Source of the DNA: an uncultured Bacteroidota bacterium
GTDB taxonomy: Bacteria; Bacteroidota; Bacteroidia; Chitinophagales; Saprospiraceae
Assembly (NCBI GenBank): GCA_937952445.1
Contig: CALGAA010000390.1
Span: forward strand, 1-39,239
Reading direction: 5' to 3'
Length of the DNA stretch: 39,239 bases
Positions 18,801 through 25,995 of this stretch are shown here, piece by piece. Both the position numbers and the translations under genes were made by a program. The stretch's first letter is position 1. Each line of letters starts with the position of its first letter. Below the pieces are notes generated by a model that was given only the letters and a program-made list of their open reading frames with translations, was not told where the DNA came from and made no database searches.

Positions 18801-19222
18801 AAATCCGGCCGAATCTGGATCCCGCCGAAATTGGAATTATTACCCCCTACCGGGCCCAGATAGCTACAATTCGTCATGCTCTCGAAGAAGGTGGGGTCGA
18901 TTATCGGGAAATTACAGTTGATACGGTGGAACGATATCAAGGTGGTGCAAAAGATGTAATCATCATATCGTATTGTATAAATGTTTTTTCTCAGGTTCAC
19001 CAACTCAAGGAATCGATGACTGCGGATGGTGTCGATCGAAAATTGAATGTGGCAATGACCCGGGCCCGCGAGCAAATCATTTTTCTGGCCAATGAAGAAT
19101 TAATGCGTGAACATCCGCTTTATGAAGCATTGTTGTTTCACTATCATAGGTTTACTCCGCAAAAAAAGTCTTTGCATTTAAATTCCGGTAAAATGGAAGC
19201 GGATAAGGGGTCTGCAGTTTGA
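15845..19222 (+). CDS. Dna2-like protein: PD-(D/E)XK nuclease plus UPF1/Dna2-type SF1 helicase
   Basis: About 1125 residues. The first 330 residues have no motif I recognise. A PD-(D/E)XK nuclease of the Cas4/RecB type follows (about 335-400; GRLDLLYE, then MIIELKSGK and a later QTLLYDLL helix). The helicase core runs from about 670: WGPPGTGKTS (Walker A, near 697), VIDEASQILEPAL (Walker B, 815), GDHKQLPAVV (841), LTHQGRMH, GIITPYRAQ, VDTVERYQGGAKDVIIIS (about 1024) and NVAMTRARE (1069). This is the architecture of Dna2-like 5' flap/end-processing enzymes. I do not see the four-cysteine Fe-S set of Dna2/Cas4. TTG 15833 opens the frame, but ATG 15845 is more likely. No partner gene is adjacent. 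Function in repair is likely; a defence role is only possible. Confidence 0.88.
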   Translation: MNRHVQRVLVDSLSRISAIDASDKDRYFLLYEAFIPFLSRIAEELEPPSFEPGINSFSLFAYLSYEFDLPEHLRFAGFKLIRSHHDPAPDQFPMRYSALFWLTLELAQVFVPDSIPDELKEKQSFPPDEFWVDHIPRVHMETGKVVLLGRKANTELTFDAYWVDYNGRKVVVRPDKIMRIKNQIGALQQADEHLHFPMTVQLFDIDAREDVLIPGAVVFLPDYLIDITSISQCFTPFGEMTSVYLLNKIRPFSDSHHLLIGNCVNQILDELIFNPEMEWKEIVSRLFRINELTWATYSDADTLQHIRTIKTHFDHLKNTIKYEFLNKGFQQEYCAVEPSFYAPEYGLQGRLDLLYEHPDPNKPRMIIELKSGKIFKPNSYGLNHPHYIQTLLYDLLIRASYPGGANPINYILYSVEEKDNLRHAPAIRDWQFEAIGIRNQLVVLECRLAKWTKNDHTLYEILQELNEHVVGFNSSDREHFYKNYEAARPVIRSYFDTYLTFLTREQMRSKLGVVSSDRKGQSQLWSSSSEEKDKQFLILRGLKVETDNSQDDNPLVVFRKTSGTNPLANFRTGDVIVTYPENRDNYPTRGQLFRCSLVENSAEKIVVRLRARQYKPIFLPGTNWCVEHDHLDSSFRQMNQSLVTILNMDQQQSEKFLGLRPPARPEASPITSLPPGMTDTQAQALSEMEAVQDHYLLWGPPGTGKTSILLRNFVAQKLSQKDNRLLLVGYTNRAVDEICSALLSIDHLEESQILRIGSRYGTDPMYRHFLLKERNQHISNRSQLLEMLHGTRIVCGTIASLSGQLELFGIVDFDYLVIDEASQILEPALIGLLSMGIPYVLIGDHKQLPAVVNQSLEETYTHQPELHDIGLYNLSNSYFERMFDIVQSSNWKWAFGILTHQGRMHRDLMGYPNQFFYENILEILPFDAGRQTIPLHGKFDDFTDLAHCLCSHRTIFIPTTDQNFLNHKVNVEEANRIVEIIRCLLEIRPNLDPAEIGIITPYRAQIATIRHALEEGGVDYREITVDTVERYQGGAKDVIIISYCINVFSQVHQLKESMTADGVDRKLNVAMTRAREQIIFLANEELMREHPLYEALLFHYHRFTPQKKSLHLNSGKMEADKGSAV

Positions 19223-19223
19223 C

Positions 19224-19252
19224 CGAAACGAACCAGGTTTCGCGTTTTTTTT
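19224..19252 (+). terminator. Rho-independent terminator after the Dna2-like gene
   Basis: CGAAAC (19224-19229) pairs with GTTTCG (19237-19242) across a 7-base loop, followed by CG and eight T. It starts right after the stop codon at 19222. Its T-run overlaps the stop codon of the convergent queE gene. Confidence 0.8.
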
Positions 19253-19883
19253 ATTTGATATCCAGTATTTTATGCGTTTGCAGACTGAGCCGCCATTTTG
19301 GATTATCCAAACAGTATTCCACACATTTTTGCATGTTTTCAGGGGTGTGCTCGTTGTCCATAGGCGATAAATAAAAGTATTTAAAATCTAAAGATTCCCA
19401 TTCTCCCGGGTCCATGTTCCCTTGCGGATAAACGATTTTCAGTTCGTCACCCCGTTGTTGTTTGATCGTTGTATTTTCTTTTGGACTGACGCATATCCAA
19501 TCCAGATCAAACTCTATCGCGATGGTCCCATTTGTTTCGATGCCGACCTCGAATCCCTGTTCATGGAATGCCTGGACAAGAGCCCGGTCGAGCTGGAGCA
19601 TGGGTTCTCCTCCGGTGCAAACCACATATTTGTTTGTTGCTCCATACGGGAAAAGCTGAATAGCCTTGTCCACTACAGATTGGGGGGTAGGATACTTACC
19701 ACCATTTTCACCATCTGTACCCCAAAAATTGGTATCACAGAACTGACAAATCGCTTTGTGTCTGTCCTCTTCCCGACCGGACCATAAATTACACCCTGAA
19801 AACCTGAGAAAAACCGCAGGTCTGCCGCTTTGGCCTCCCTCTCCCTGAAGGGTGTAGTACATTTCTTTTATTTTATAGGACAA
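19251..19883 (-). CDS. queE: 7-carboxy-7-deazaguanine synthase QueE (radical SAM)
   Basis: 210 residues. QueE converts 6-carboxy-tetrahydropterin to 7-carboxy-7-deazaguanine in the queuosine/7-deazaguanine pathway. MYYTLQGEGGQSGRPAVFLRFSGCNLW is followed by a long-spaced cluster motif, C31-x14-C46-x2-C49, the variant known for a QueE subgroup in place of the usual CxxxCxxC. Further marks are CTGGEPMLQ (SAM-binding GGE) and VGIETNGT. The frame begins at TTG 19883 (SYKIKEMYY); homologues carry a few residues before the second Met, so I keep the TTG, with ATG 19862 as alternative. No other queuosine gene is in the window. Confidence 0.94.
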   Translation of the reverse strand: MSYKIKEMYYTLQGEGGQSGRPAVFLRFSGCNLWSGREEDRHKAICQFCDTNFWGTDGENGGKYPTPQSVVDKAIQLFPYGATNKYVVCTGGEPMLQLDRALVQAFHEQGFEVGIETNGTIAIEFDLDWICVSPKENTTIKQQRGDELKIVYPQGNMDPGEWESLDFKYFYLSPMDNEHTPENMQKCVEYCLDNPKWRLSLQTHKILDIK

Positions 19884-20044
19884 TGGTGTATACAGTGTTT
19901 AAGTTAAAAATTCAATTCGGAAGTCGCTGATTCCTGTTGGCATCAATACGATAACACATTTTGGGAATACAAGTTTGAAACTTGCACTTAAAATTCCTTT
20001 ATTTGAAATCTCGTCGAACTGTTTCCAGTTCGCGATCCCAGCCA
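19884..20044. promoter_or_regulatory. queE upstream region with two short inverted repeats
   Basis: Two perfect inverted repeats lie between proB and queE: CAAGTTT-G-AAACTTG (19970-19984) and CGAACTG-TTTC-CAGTTCG (20015-20032). The second, just after the proB stop, could be a weak hairpin end for proB although no T-run follows. The first may be a protein-binding site. No TAnnTTTG box is seen upstream of queE. Confidence 0.35.
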
Positions 20045-21121
20045 TCACATAACGTATAGGTAATCGTAGTGAATCAGTGGTTTTTGATGGGGCTGTCCCA
20101 ATCGGTCTTTGGCGGTGACCGAATCATACCCCGCTTGGCCCAGGGCGATCAGCCGACCCTTTTCATCTACGATCTGCACAACTTCACCTTTACTGAAATC
20201 TCCGGCAATAGAAACAACTCCCACCGGCAGTAAGCTGGTTGCCTGGTCCGATTTCAATGCTTCAATAGCCCCTTTATTGATGACGACACGTGCCACAGAG
20301 AAATGGTGCGAATGGGCGATCCATTTTTTACGGCCATCGATGTTTTGAGCGGGGATAAAATGCGAGTGGGGTTCATTCCCTTCCAGTACATTTCTGATGA
20401 TATCGGGCTTGAATCCGTTCGCGATATGTACCGCAATGCCCAATCTGGCAGTCTTAATAGCCAGATTGACTTTGGTTCTCATTCCACCCCTTCCAAAGCT
20501 CGATTTTTGTTCGGTGACGATGCTGGGTGGAATCGGTTCACCCGGGTAAAATTTCTCTACCAAGTGGGAGCTGGAGTCGCTTGGATTGCCATTAAACACC
20601 CCATCAACGTTGGTCAGAATGATCAGTGCGTCGGCCTCGACCATGGCGGAAACGAGACCGGCCAATTCGTCATTATCTGTAAACATGAGTTCCGTGACTG
20701 AAACTACATCATTTTCATTGATGATAGGTAAGATGCCTTGCGAAGTCAAATGCCGGAGGCATTGCCGCATATTGAGATAATGCCGGCGACTCCGGAAATC
20801 ATCCCGGGTGACCAGGACTTGTGAACACATTATATTTTCTTCCTCGAAATATCTTTGATATTCCCTGATCATGCGGACCTGACCAAGTGATGCCCACACC
20901 TGACGTCGGGCGATTTCATCTCTGACATCGATCATCTTTCCGGTGCTGCGTCCAAAGGATACTGCGCCTGAAGATACCAAAAGAATTTCCCGACCCTCAT
21001 GGACCAAACCCGCAATCTGATGTACCAGACTTCTCATCTGATGCAGGTCAGGAGTGCCGTCAGACTGACTGAGGACGTTGGAACCAATCTTGATGACAAT
21101 CTTTCGATACTGATGGATCAT
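20045..21121 (-). CDS. proB: Glutamate 5-kinase with C-terminal PUA domain
   Basis: 358 residues. It phosphorylates glutamate to glutamyl-5-phosphate, the first step of proline synthesis. The amino-acid-kinase fold is clear: KIVIKIGSNVLS, ILLVSSGAVSFGRS, INENDVVSVTELMFTDNDELAGLVSAMVEADALIILTNVDGVF and FGRGGMRTKVNLAIKTARLG. The last 80 residues match a PUA domain (LLPVGVVSIAGDFSKGEVVQI), as in long GK enzymes. ATG 21121 is the start. It is divergent from glyA (150 bases apart). proA is not in the window, so proline genes are not in one operon here. Confidence 0.95.
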   Translation of the reverse strand: MIHQYRKIVIKIGSNVLSQSDGTPDLHQMRSLVHQIAGLVHEGREILLVSSGAVSFGRSTGKMIDVRDEIARRQVWASLGQVRMIREYQRYFEEENIMCSQVLVTRDDFRSRRHYLNMRQCLRHLTSQGILPIINENDVVSVTELMFTDNDELAGLVSAMVEADALIILTNVDGVFNGNPSDSSSHLVEKFYPGEPIPPSIVTEQKSSFGRGGMRTKVNLAIKTARLGIAVHIANGFKPDIIRNVLEGNEPHSHFIPAQNIDGRKKWIAHSHHFSVARVVINKGAIEALKSDQATSLLPVGVVSIAGDFSKGEVVQIVDEKGRLIALGQAGYDSVTAKDRLGQPHQKPLIHYDYLYVM

Positions 21122-21129
21122 AGCGGGGA

Positions 21130-21137
21130 CAAATTTA
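21130..21137 (-). promoter_or_regulatory. Putative -7 box TAAATTTG for proB
   Basis: An exact TAnnTTTG match on the minus strand ends 8 bases before the proB ATG. It predicts an mRNA with almost no leader. No clear -33 element. Confidence 0.45.
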
Positions 21138-21242
21138 AAGAAAAGTTCGATTCAGCGGGCTATTGTTTTGCCCGGGAAGATGATTAACAAAACCAGTTTG
21201 TACAAAAAAAGACTGATAAGTTAATGTTTCATATGAAATTGA

Positions 21243-21250
21243 TACCTTTG
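21243..21250 (+). promoter_or_regulatory. Putative -7 box TACCTTTG for glyA
   Basis: An exact TAnnTTTG match 21 bases before the glyA ATG, predicting a leader of roughly 15 bases. It sits in the proB-glyA divergent region. Confidence 0.5.
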
Positions 21251-21271
21251 CGAACTTAAATTGATAATAGA

Positions 21272-22546
21272 ATGAAAGATACGACAATTGCCAATTTGAT
21301 CGATCAGGAGCTTCAACGACAACGCAGCGGACTCGAACTTATCGCTTCAGAGAATTTTTGCAGCCAGGAGGTTTTGGACGCTATGGGAACCTGTCTGACG
21401 AATAAATACGCTGAAGGTTATCCCGGGAAAAGGTATTACGGGGGGTGTGAAGTGGTCGACCAGGTCGAACAGCTGGCAATTGATCGATTGAAAGAGCTAT
21501 TTGGTGCCGGGTATGCAAATGTCCAACCCCATTCCGGATCACAAGCCAATGCTGCAGTTTACCTTGCTGTACTGGAACCCGGAGCTACGATTTTGGGATT
21601 TGATTTATCCCATGGTGGTCATCTGACCCACGGTTCACCTGTGAGTTTTTCCGGAAAGCACTTCAATGCAAAGCACTACGGTGTCAACAAAGAGACAGGC
21701 CGCATCGATATGGATGAAGTACGTGACCAGGCGTTGAAGACAAAACCTGCTTTGATTATATGCGGTGCTTCGGCCTATTCGAGGGATTGGGATTATGCTG
21801 CGTTCCGGGCGATTGCCGATGAAGTGGGAGCTTTGCTCATGGCGGATATTGCACATCCGGCAGGATTGATCGCAGCCAAAAAACTGAATGATCCTATGCC
21901 GCATTGCCATATTGTAACCAGTACAACGCATAAAACCCTGCGAGGCCCAAGAGGCGGAATCATTATGATGGGCAAGGATTTTGATAATCCCTGGGGACGT
22001 AAAACCCGGAAAGGAAGTCCGATCCAAATGTCCTCCATTCTCAATAGTGGAGTATTCCCGGGAATGCAGGGGGGACCCCTCGAACACGTCATCGCTGCTA
22101 AGGCCGTTTCATTCCTGGAAGCACAACAAAGTGAATTTGTGGATTATGCCGAACGTGTAATTGTCAATGCACGTGCGATGGCAGCCGCTTTTGTGGATAA
22201 AGGGTACCATGTGATCTCCGGAGGAACGGACAATCACATGATGTTGATCGACCTTCGATCCAAAAATCTGACAGGAAAAAGGGCCGAAAATGCGCTCGTC
22301 AAAGCGGATATTACGGTGAATAAAAATATGGTTCCATTCGATACCGAATCGCCATTTGTCACCTCTGGCATTCGGGTGGGTGCCGCTGCGGTTACGACTC
22401 GCGGTTTGAATAAGGATCAATGCGTTCAGGTCGTGGACTGGATCGATCAAATTCTCCGGGAGCCGGATAACGACGAATTGATCGCAGGAATCAAATCTGA
22501 AATTAATTCATTTATGAATCAATTTCCATTGTATCCGGATCGGTAA
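21272..22546 (+). CDS. glyA: Serine hydroxymethyltransferase
   Basis: 424 residues, standard length. A PLP enzyme that interconverts serine and glycine and supplies 5,10-methylene-tetrahydrofolate. LELIASENFCSQEVL, TNKYAEGYPGKRYYGGCEVVD, NVQPHSGSQANAAVY and ADIAHPAGLIA are family blocks. STTHKTLRGPRGGII holds the PLP lysine at K221. The end of the protein is complete. It converges on truA with only 14 bases between the stops and no hairpin, so read-through or antisense overlap of the 3' ends is likely. Confidence 0.98.
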   Translation: MKDTTIANLIDQELQRQRSGLELIASENFCSQEVLDAMGTCLTNKYAEGYPGKRYYGGCEVVDQVEQLAIDRLKELFGAGYANVQPHSGSQANAAVYLAVLEPGATILGFDLSHGGHLTHGSPVSFSGKHFNAKHYGVNKETGRIDMDEVRDQALKTKPALIICGASAYSRDWDYAAFRAIADEVGALLMADIAHPAGLIAAKKLNDPMPHCHIVTSTTHKTLRGPRGGIIMMGKDFDNPWGRKTRKGSPIQMSSILNSGVFPGMQGGPLEHVIAAKAVSFLEAQQSEFVDYAERVIVNARAMAAAFVDKGYHVISGGTDNHMMLIDLRSKNLTGKRAENALVKADITVNKNMVPFDTESPFVTSGIRVGAAAVTTRGLNKDQCVQVVDWIDQILREPDNDELIAGIKSEINSFMNQFPLYPDR

Positions 22547-22560
22547 GTTAAACCAGCAGC

Positions 22561-23298
22561 TTAAAAGTACGGGTATTGAATTTCCGCTAAATACAGTCCG
22601 TGGGCCGGCACCGACCACGCTCCTTTGATGTGCTCACCCGCCGCAACGGCTTCATCCAAATCTTCCAGGGTCAGTTTTCCTTCGGCATACCGAAGGCACG
22701 CGCCGGTAATGAGCCGGACCATTCCTCTTAGGAACCGATCCGAACTAATGTGCAATTCAAAACCATCTGAGGTAGATATCCATTCACATTGGGTCAGTTT
22801 GCATCGGTGATTTTTTACATCAGAATGCAATTTGGCGAACGGACTAAATTCCTTTAACCGGATCAGTCTCTGACTAAATTCATTGAGTTGTCCCACCGTA
22901 AATTGTGCGGCACGTTGAAAGTAAAAAGAATGCCCGTCAAGGAAAGGATTTTTTATGGTGTGAATCCGGTAGACGTAAGATCGCTGGATTGCGTCAAACC
23001 GGGCGTGAGCATCATCGTGTACACGATGGATTTCTTTGATGGCAATATCCGCAGGCAGGAAATTATTTAGCCGGAAGAGAAATCGTTCTCCCATTACTTC
23101 CGGAACTTCCGTATGTGCGTAATAATCTAATGCGTGTACGCCGGCGTCGGTTCTACCACATCCGACAATTTCGATCGGTGATTGGAGCATGTTGCTCATC
23201 CGGTCTTCGATCACCTCTTGCACGCTTAGCGCGTTGGGTTGTTTCTGCCAACCTGCATAGGCGGTGCCGTCGTACATCAGTCTTATAAAATACCTCAT
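22561..23298 (-). CDS. truA: tRNA pseudouridine synthase A
   Basis: 245 residues. TruA makes pseudouridine at positions 38-40 of the tRNA anticodon stem-loop. RLMYDGTAYAGWQKQP at the N-terminus and GCGRTDAGVHALDYYAH with the catalytic D51 are the family marks. Further blocks are FDAIQRSYVYRI, FAKLHSDVKNHRC and FLRGMVRLITGACLRYAEG. ATG 23298 is the start. It converges with glyA. Confidence 0.97.
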   Translation of the reverse strand: MRYFIRLMYDGTAYAGWQKQPNALSVQEVIEDRMSNMLQSPIEIVGCGRTDAGVHALDYYAHTEVPEVMGERFLFRLNNFLPADIAIKEIHRVHDDAHARFDAIQRSYVYRIHTIKNPFLDGHSFYFQRAAQFTVGQLNEFSQRLIRLKEFSPFAKLHSDVKNHRCKLTQCEWISTSDGFELHISSDRFLRGMVRLITGACLRYAEGKLTLEDLDEAVAAGEHIKGAWSVPAHGLYLAEIQYPYF

Positions 23299-23302
23299 AA
23301 TT

Positions 23303-23310
23303 CAAAATTA
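23303..23310 (-). promoter_or_regulatory. Putative -7 box TAATTTTG for truA
   Basis: An exact TAnnTTTG match on the minus strand ends 4 bases before the truA ATG, the same spacing as at ruvX. A leaderless transcript is implied. Confidence 0.45.
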
Positions 23311-23393
23311 TAAATTATCTCATATTTGCAGATAAATCCAGTCAGCAGGGTTGACAAAGGAAGGGAGTATAATGCACCAGTTACTTATATTCG

Positions 23394-23537
23394 TGACACA
23401 TCTGACGGATTCTTTTTCATCCTGGCTTCATCATCTAAAGCCTTATGTAGCTATGGGCATACGCGGTTTAGCTTCTTCGATAGGACAAAAAATAACCTCG
23501 TCATACCTATCACGAACTTAAGGTACGGCCCACTAAT
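23394..23537 (+). repeat. Dispersed intergenic repeat, single copy (copy A)
   Basis: 144 bases that match the minus strand of 34100-34243 without gaps at about 113 of 144 positions by hand count (about 78%). Conserved words, in order: CTGGCTTCATCATCT, TTCTTCGATA, CTCGTCATA and ATCACGAACTTAA. It lies between truA and the sulfatase. A 71-codon frame (23326-23541) runs through it, but the matching frame in the other copy has a stop, so I do not call a gene. Nature unknown: MITE-like element or structured RNA are the main options. Confidence 0.7.
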
Positions 23538-23595
23538 CTGAAAATGGAAAAATTACGTCATTGGAATCTCTGTTGATAGTGTATCCACACGTATT

Positions 23596-25692
23596 TTAAT
23601 GGAAGAATTTCTGCTCAGTTATAACCGAATATCCACTTTGTGATGGTGTTTTAATTGTCAAATCAAAATCCCAAACATCATTACCATTATTTTTTAGATA
23701 AATCCGAATGGGATGGAAGCCTTCAGCTAGTTGAATGGTTCCGGTTACACTTTCACCATCTGCGTAAAAATCCGCATCTACCACCAGAGCATCATGGACG
23801 CGCAGAAGTCCTTGAATATTTCCACTCCATTGGAATGAATAGCTGCCGTCTTCCGGGGCCTGAAAATACCCATGGAACACCACCAGATTGCCGTCGACGT
23901 CAAAGGGAGGTTCCACAATATCGGTGCTCCCGGTCCCGACAGGCTCCAGCTGATCGACATTCGGGATCCAGGGACTCTCATTTTGGTACCAATCCACACG
24001 TAACCCCCGGTTTAATCGATTTTCGACCTTGAGAACTGGAGGAATTAACTCCAGATCATAGGGCCTTACAGCGGAGGTGTCGGGCATCCTCATTTGCAAT
24101 ACCCGGGCTTTTAATTGTTGTTGAAGGTCTTCATATTCGCTGGTGCCGGAGGATAGATTTCTACTCTGCTGGGGATCGGAACCAATATCGTAAATTTCAA
24201 AATCATCTTCCGGAGACTGAATATCATAGCGCACGCCGACCAGGTTATCTATCCTGATCATTTGCATTTGACCTCTTTTTCGATGAGTATGATTGGGGAG
24301 GAAATGTTCGTAAGAGGGCGTTCGGCCGTTTTGGAAATATTCGATATAGACCGGTCTTTGATCGGTAAATTCCCTGCCTTCCAGGATCGGAAGCATAGAT
24401 TCGCTATCCGTGCGGGCCGGCACTTCGAGTCCTGCTACCTCAGCAAAAGTGGCCAGCCAGTCAGACATCATCACAGGACTGGAATTGATCAATCCCTGTT
24501 CCACTCGATTGGGCCAGGAAACGATAGCTGGAACCCGGATTCCACCTTCCCACAAATCGCGTTTAATTCCATCAAACGGACCATAGCTCCGGAAAAACTC
24601 CGGTGTAAAAACAGCATATTCCTCTGGCAGATAGGATTCCTGCGATGGACCGTTGTCCGATGTGAAAATAACCATCGTGTTGTCCGCTATATTCAGATCC
24701 TGAAGTAATTGTCGGATATCCCCGACGGCATCATCGATTCGTCGATTGACCGTGGCGAACCGTTTGTATGTGTCCGGCCAGGGAACTTCCGCTGTGGAAG
24801 CGTCCTGGTCGTGGTCCCATGTAGCCGATGCATAATCCGGGTGCACCCAGGAATCCACCTCGCCGGATGCAGTATTGATCATTCGCCCGGGTTCGCCGAG
24901 CCATTGGAGACCTCCTTCGACTCCACCCCCGGCAGGGTATTCCTGGGTAGGAAGTTCGATCACAGCATGGGGTGTATCGAAGGCCAGGAACATGAAAAAC
25001 GGCTGATCTTTCCGGGATTTTCGATGATCCCGGATCCATTTCTTGGCAAAAGCAGTCCATAAATCACCTGTAAAACATTTGGTTAATCCTGCAGCTACGT
25101 TGTCGTGATTGTGATAGACTTCTTTTGGACCCCGGTAAATACCTTCGACCGGGTAGTGCTCGTGTCCATCCCGGTGCCTCATATATCCGTAAAACTCATC
25201 AAATCCCCGATTGAGTGGATGCCCCGGCCAATCACCGCCATCCGATTCCCACATAGGATCTCCCTGCAGACCCCATTTTCCCACCGCAACGGTATGGTAG
25301 CCTGCTTCTTTTACGACATTGGCTACGGTGTAATTGTCTTCGAGGGCTTTGTCAAATTGATTATCGCGAACATTGGCGTGACCCTGATGCATTCCCAAAA
25401 GAAAAGAGGCACGGGATGGTGCGCAGACAGGTGCATTGGCGTAGTGGTCTGTGAGCATGATTCCCTGGGAAGCCATTTCGTCCAGGTGGGGAGTGAATTG
25501 GAATGGTTGTGTCTGATCCCCGGTTTCCCTTCGTTGGTTTTGATAGAATGTTCCCAGATCGCCCCATCCCAAATCATCGGTGAGGATAAATAAAATATTC
25601 GGGGGGCGGTCATTTTTGTCCTGTTCTGTCGGAGCTATACTAGTGCAGGATAGGCATGCTAGTAGGGCCAGAAAAGCAAATGAATTTTTCAT
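23596..25692 (-). CDS. Sulfatase lipoprotein (S1 family) with C-terminal PA14-like domain
   Basis: 698 residues. A lipoprotein signal (MKNSFAFLALLAC; lipid on C13, or C16) suggests attachment to the outer membrane or periplasmic face. The sulfatase domain begins NILFILTDDLGWGD (metal ligands D39, D40) and has CAPSR at 90-94, the CxPxR signature whose C90 is turned to formylglycine. GKWGLQGD, FDTPH and FTSDNGPSQE are further active-site blocks. After about residue 555 a separate beta module (FHGYFQAPEDGSYSFQWSG, RVHDALVVDADFY, GFHPIRIYL) looks like PA14 and may bind glycans. It should remove sulfate from a polysaccharide or glycan. The glycosidase gene lies 303 bases upstream on the same strand. 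No anaerobic sulfatase-maturing enzyme is in the window. Confidence 0.92.
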   Translation of the reverse strand: MKNSFAFLALLACLSCTSIAPTEQDKNDRPPNILFILTDDLGWGDLGTFYQNQRRETGDQTQPFQFTPHLDEMASQGIMLTDHYANAPVCAPSRASFLLGMHQGHANVRDNQFDKALEDNYTVANVVKEAGYHTVAVGKWGLQGDPMWESDGGDWPGHPLNRGFDEFYGYMRHRDGHEHYPVEGIYRGPKEVYHNHDNVAAGLTKCFTGDLWTAFAKKWIRDHRKSRKDQPFFMFLAFDTPHAVIELPTQEYPAGGGVEGGLQWLGEPGRMINTASGEVDSWVHPDYASATWDHDQDASTAEVPWPDTYKRFATVNRRIDDAVGDIRQLLQDLNIADNTMVIFTSDNGPSQESYLPEEYAVFTPEFFRSYGPFDGIKRDLWEGGIRVPAIVSWPNRVEQGLINSSPVMMSDWLATFAEVAGLEVPARTDSESMLPILEGREFTDQRPVYIEYFQNGRTPSYEHFLPNHTHRKRGQMQMIRIDNLVGVRYDIQSPEDDFEIYDIGSDPQQSRNLSSGTSEYEDLQQQLKARVLQMRMPDTSAVRPYDLELIPPVLKVENRLNRGLRVDWYQNESPWIPNVDQLEPVGTGSTDIVEPPFDVDGNLVVFHGYFQAPEDGSYSFQWSGNIQGLLRVHDALVVDADFYADGESVTGTIQLAEGFHPIRIYLKNNGNDVWDFDLTIKTPSQSGYSVITEQKFFH

Positions 25693-25728
25693 ACAATATA
25701 GGCTTTAAGGTATTTTAATACGAATGGG

Positions 25729-25750
25729 GTATAAAATACGTATTATATAC
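25729..25750. promoter_or_regulatory. 22-base near-perfect palindrome upstream of the sulfatase
   Basis: The sequence is symmetric about ACGT (25738-25741); 10 of 11 base pairs match, with GTATA at one end and TATAC at the other. It starts 36 bases upstream of the sulfatase ATG, a good place for an operator. A poor -7-like TATATTG lies just before the ATG. The regulator is unknown. Confidence 0.5.
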
Positions 25751-25893
25751 TATTTCACCCAACATGCCAACATCCAACCCTTTTCCCGTTTTGACCAGGT
25801 CAGATCAAAAACTGCTGTCGGTGTCCAACAGGAAAGACTGCAAAATTATTCCATTTTAAACTGCTGTTGCGAAGTAGTATGTACCTGAAGTAA

Positions 25894-25910
25894 AGGTATT
25901 GCCAATACCT
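25894..25910. promoter_or_regulatory. 17-base perfect palindrome between glycosidase and sulfatase
   Basis: AGGTATTG-C-CAATACCT, perfectly symmetric around one base. It is 85 bases after the glycosidase stop and about 200 bases upstream of the sulfatase. On the minus strand it is followed by TTTACTT, so a weak terminator hairpin is possible, or an operator. The rest of 25693-25995 holds no gene I can see. Confidence 0.4.
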
Positions 25911-25995
25911 CCGATTAACTTTAGACTACAAGAAGCTAAATTGTAGGTTATCTTATTAAATGCCAGCGGATTGTGTGACGGCGAGTAAGCTCAGT

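Noticed and set aside
15845..19222. Cas4/CRISPR-associated gene
   Set aside because: The nuclease resembles Cas4/RecB, but it is fused to a UPF1/Dna2-type helicase and no CRISPR component is in the window.
23326..23541. 71-codon frame through repeat copy A
   Set aside because: The same frame in repeat copies B and C is broken by stops, so the frame is probably a by-product of the repeat.
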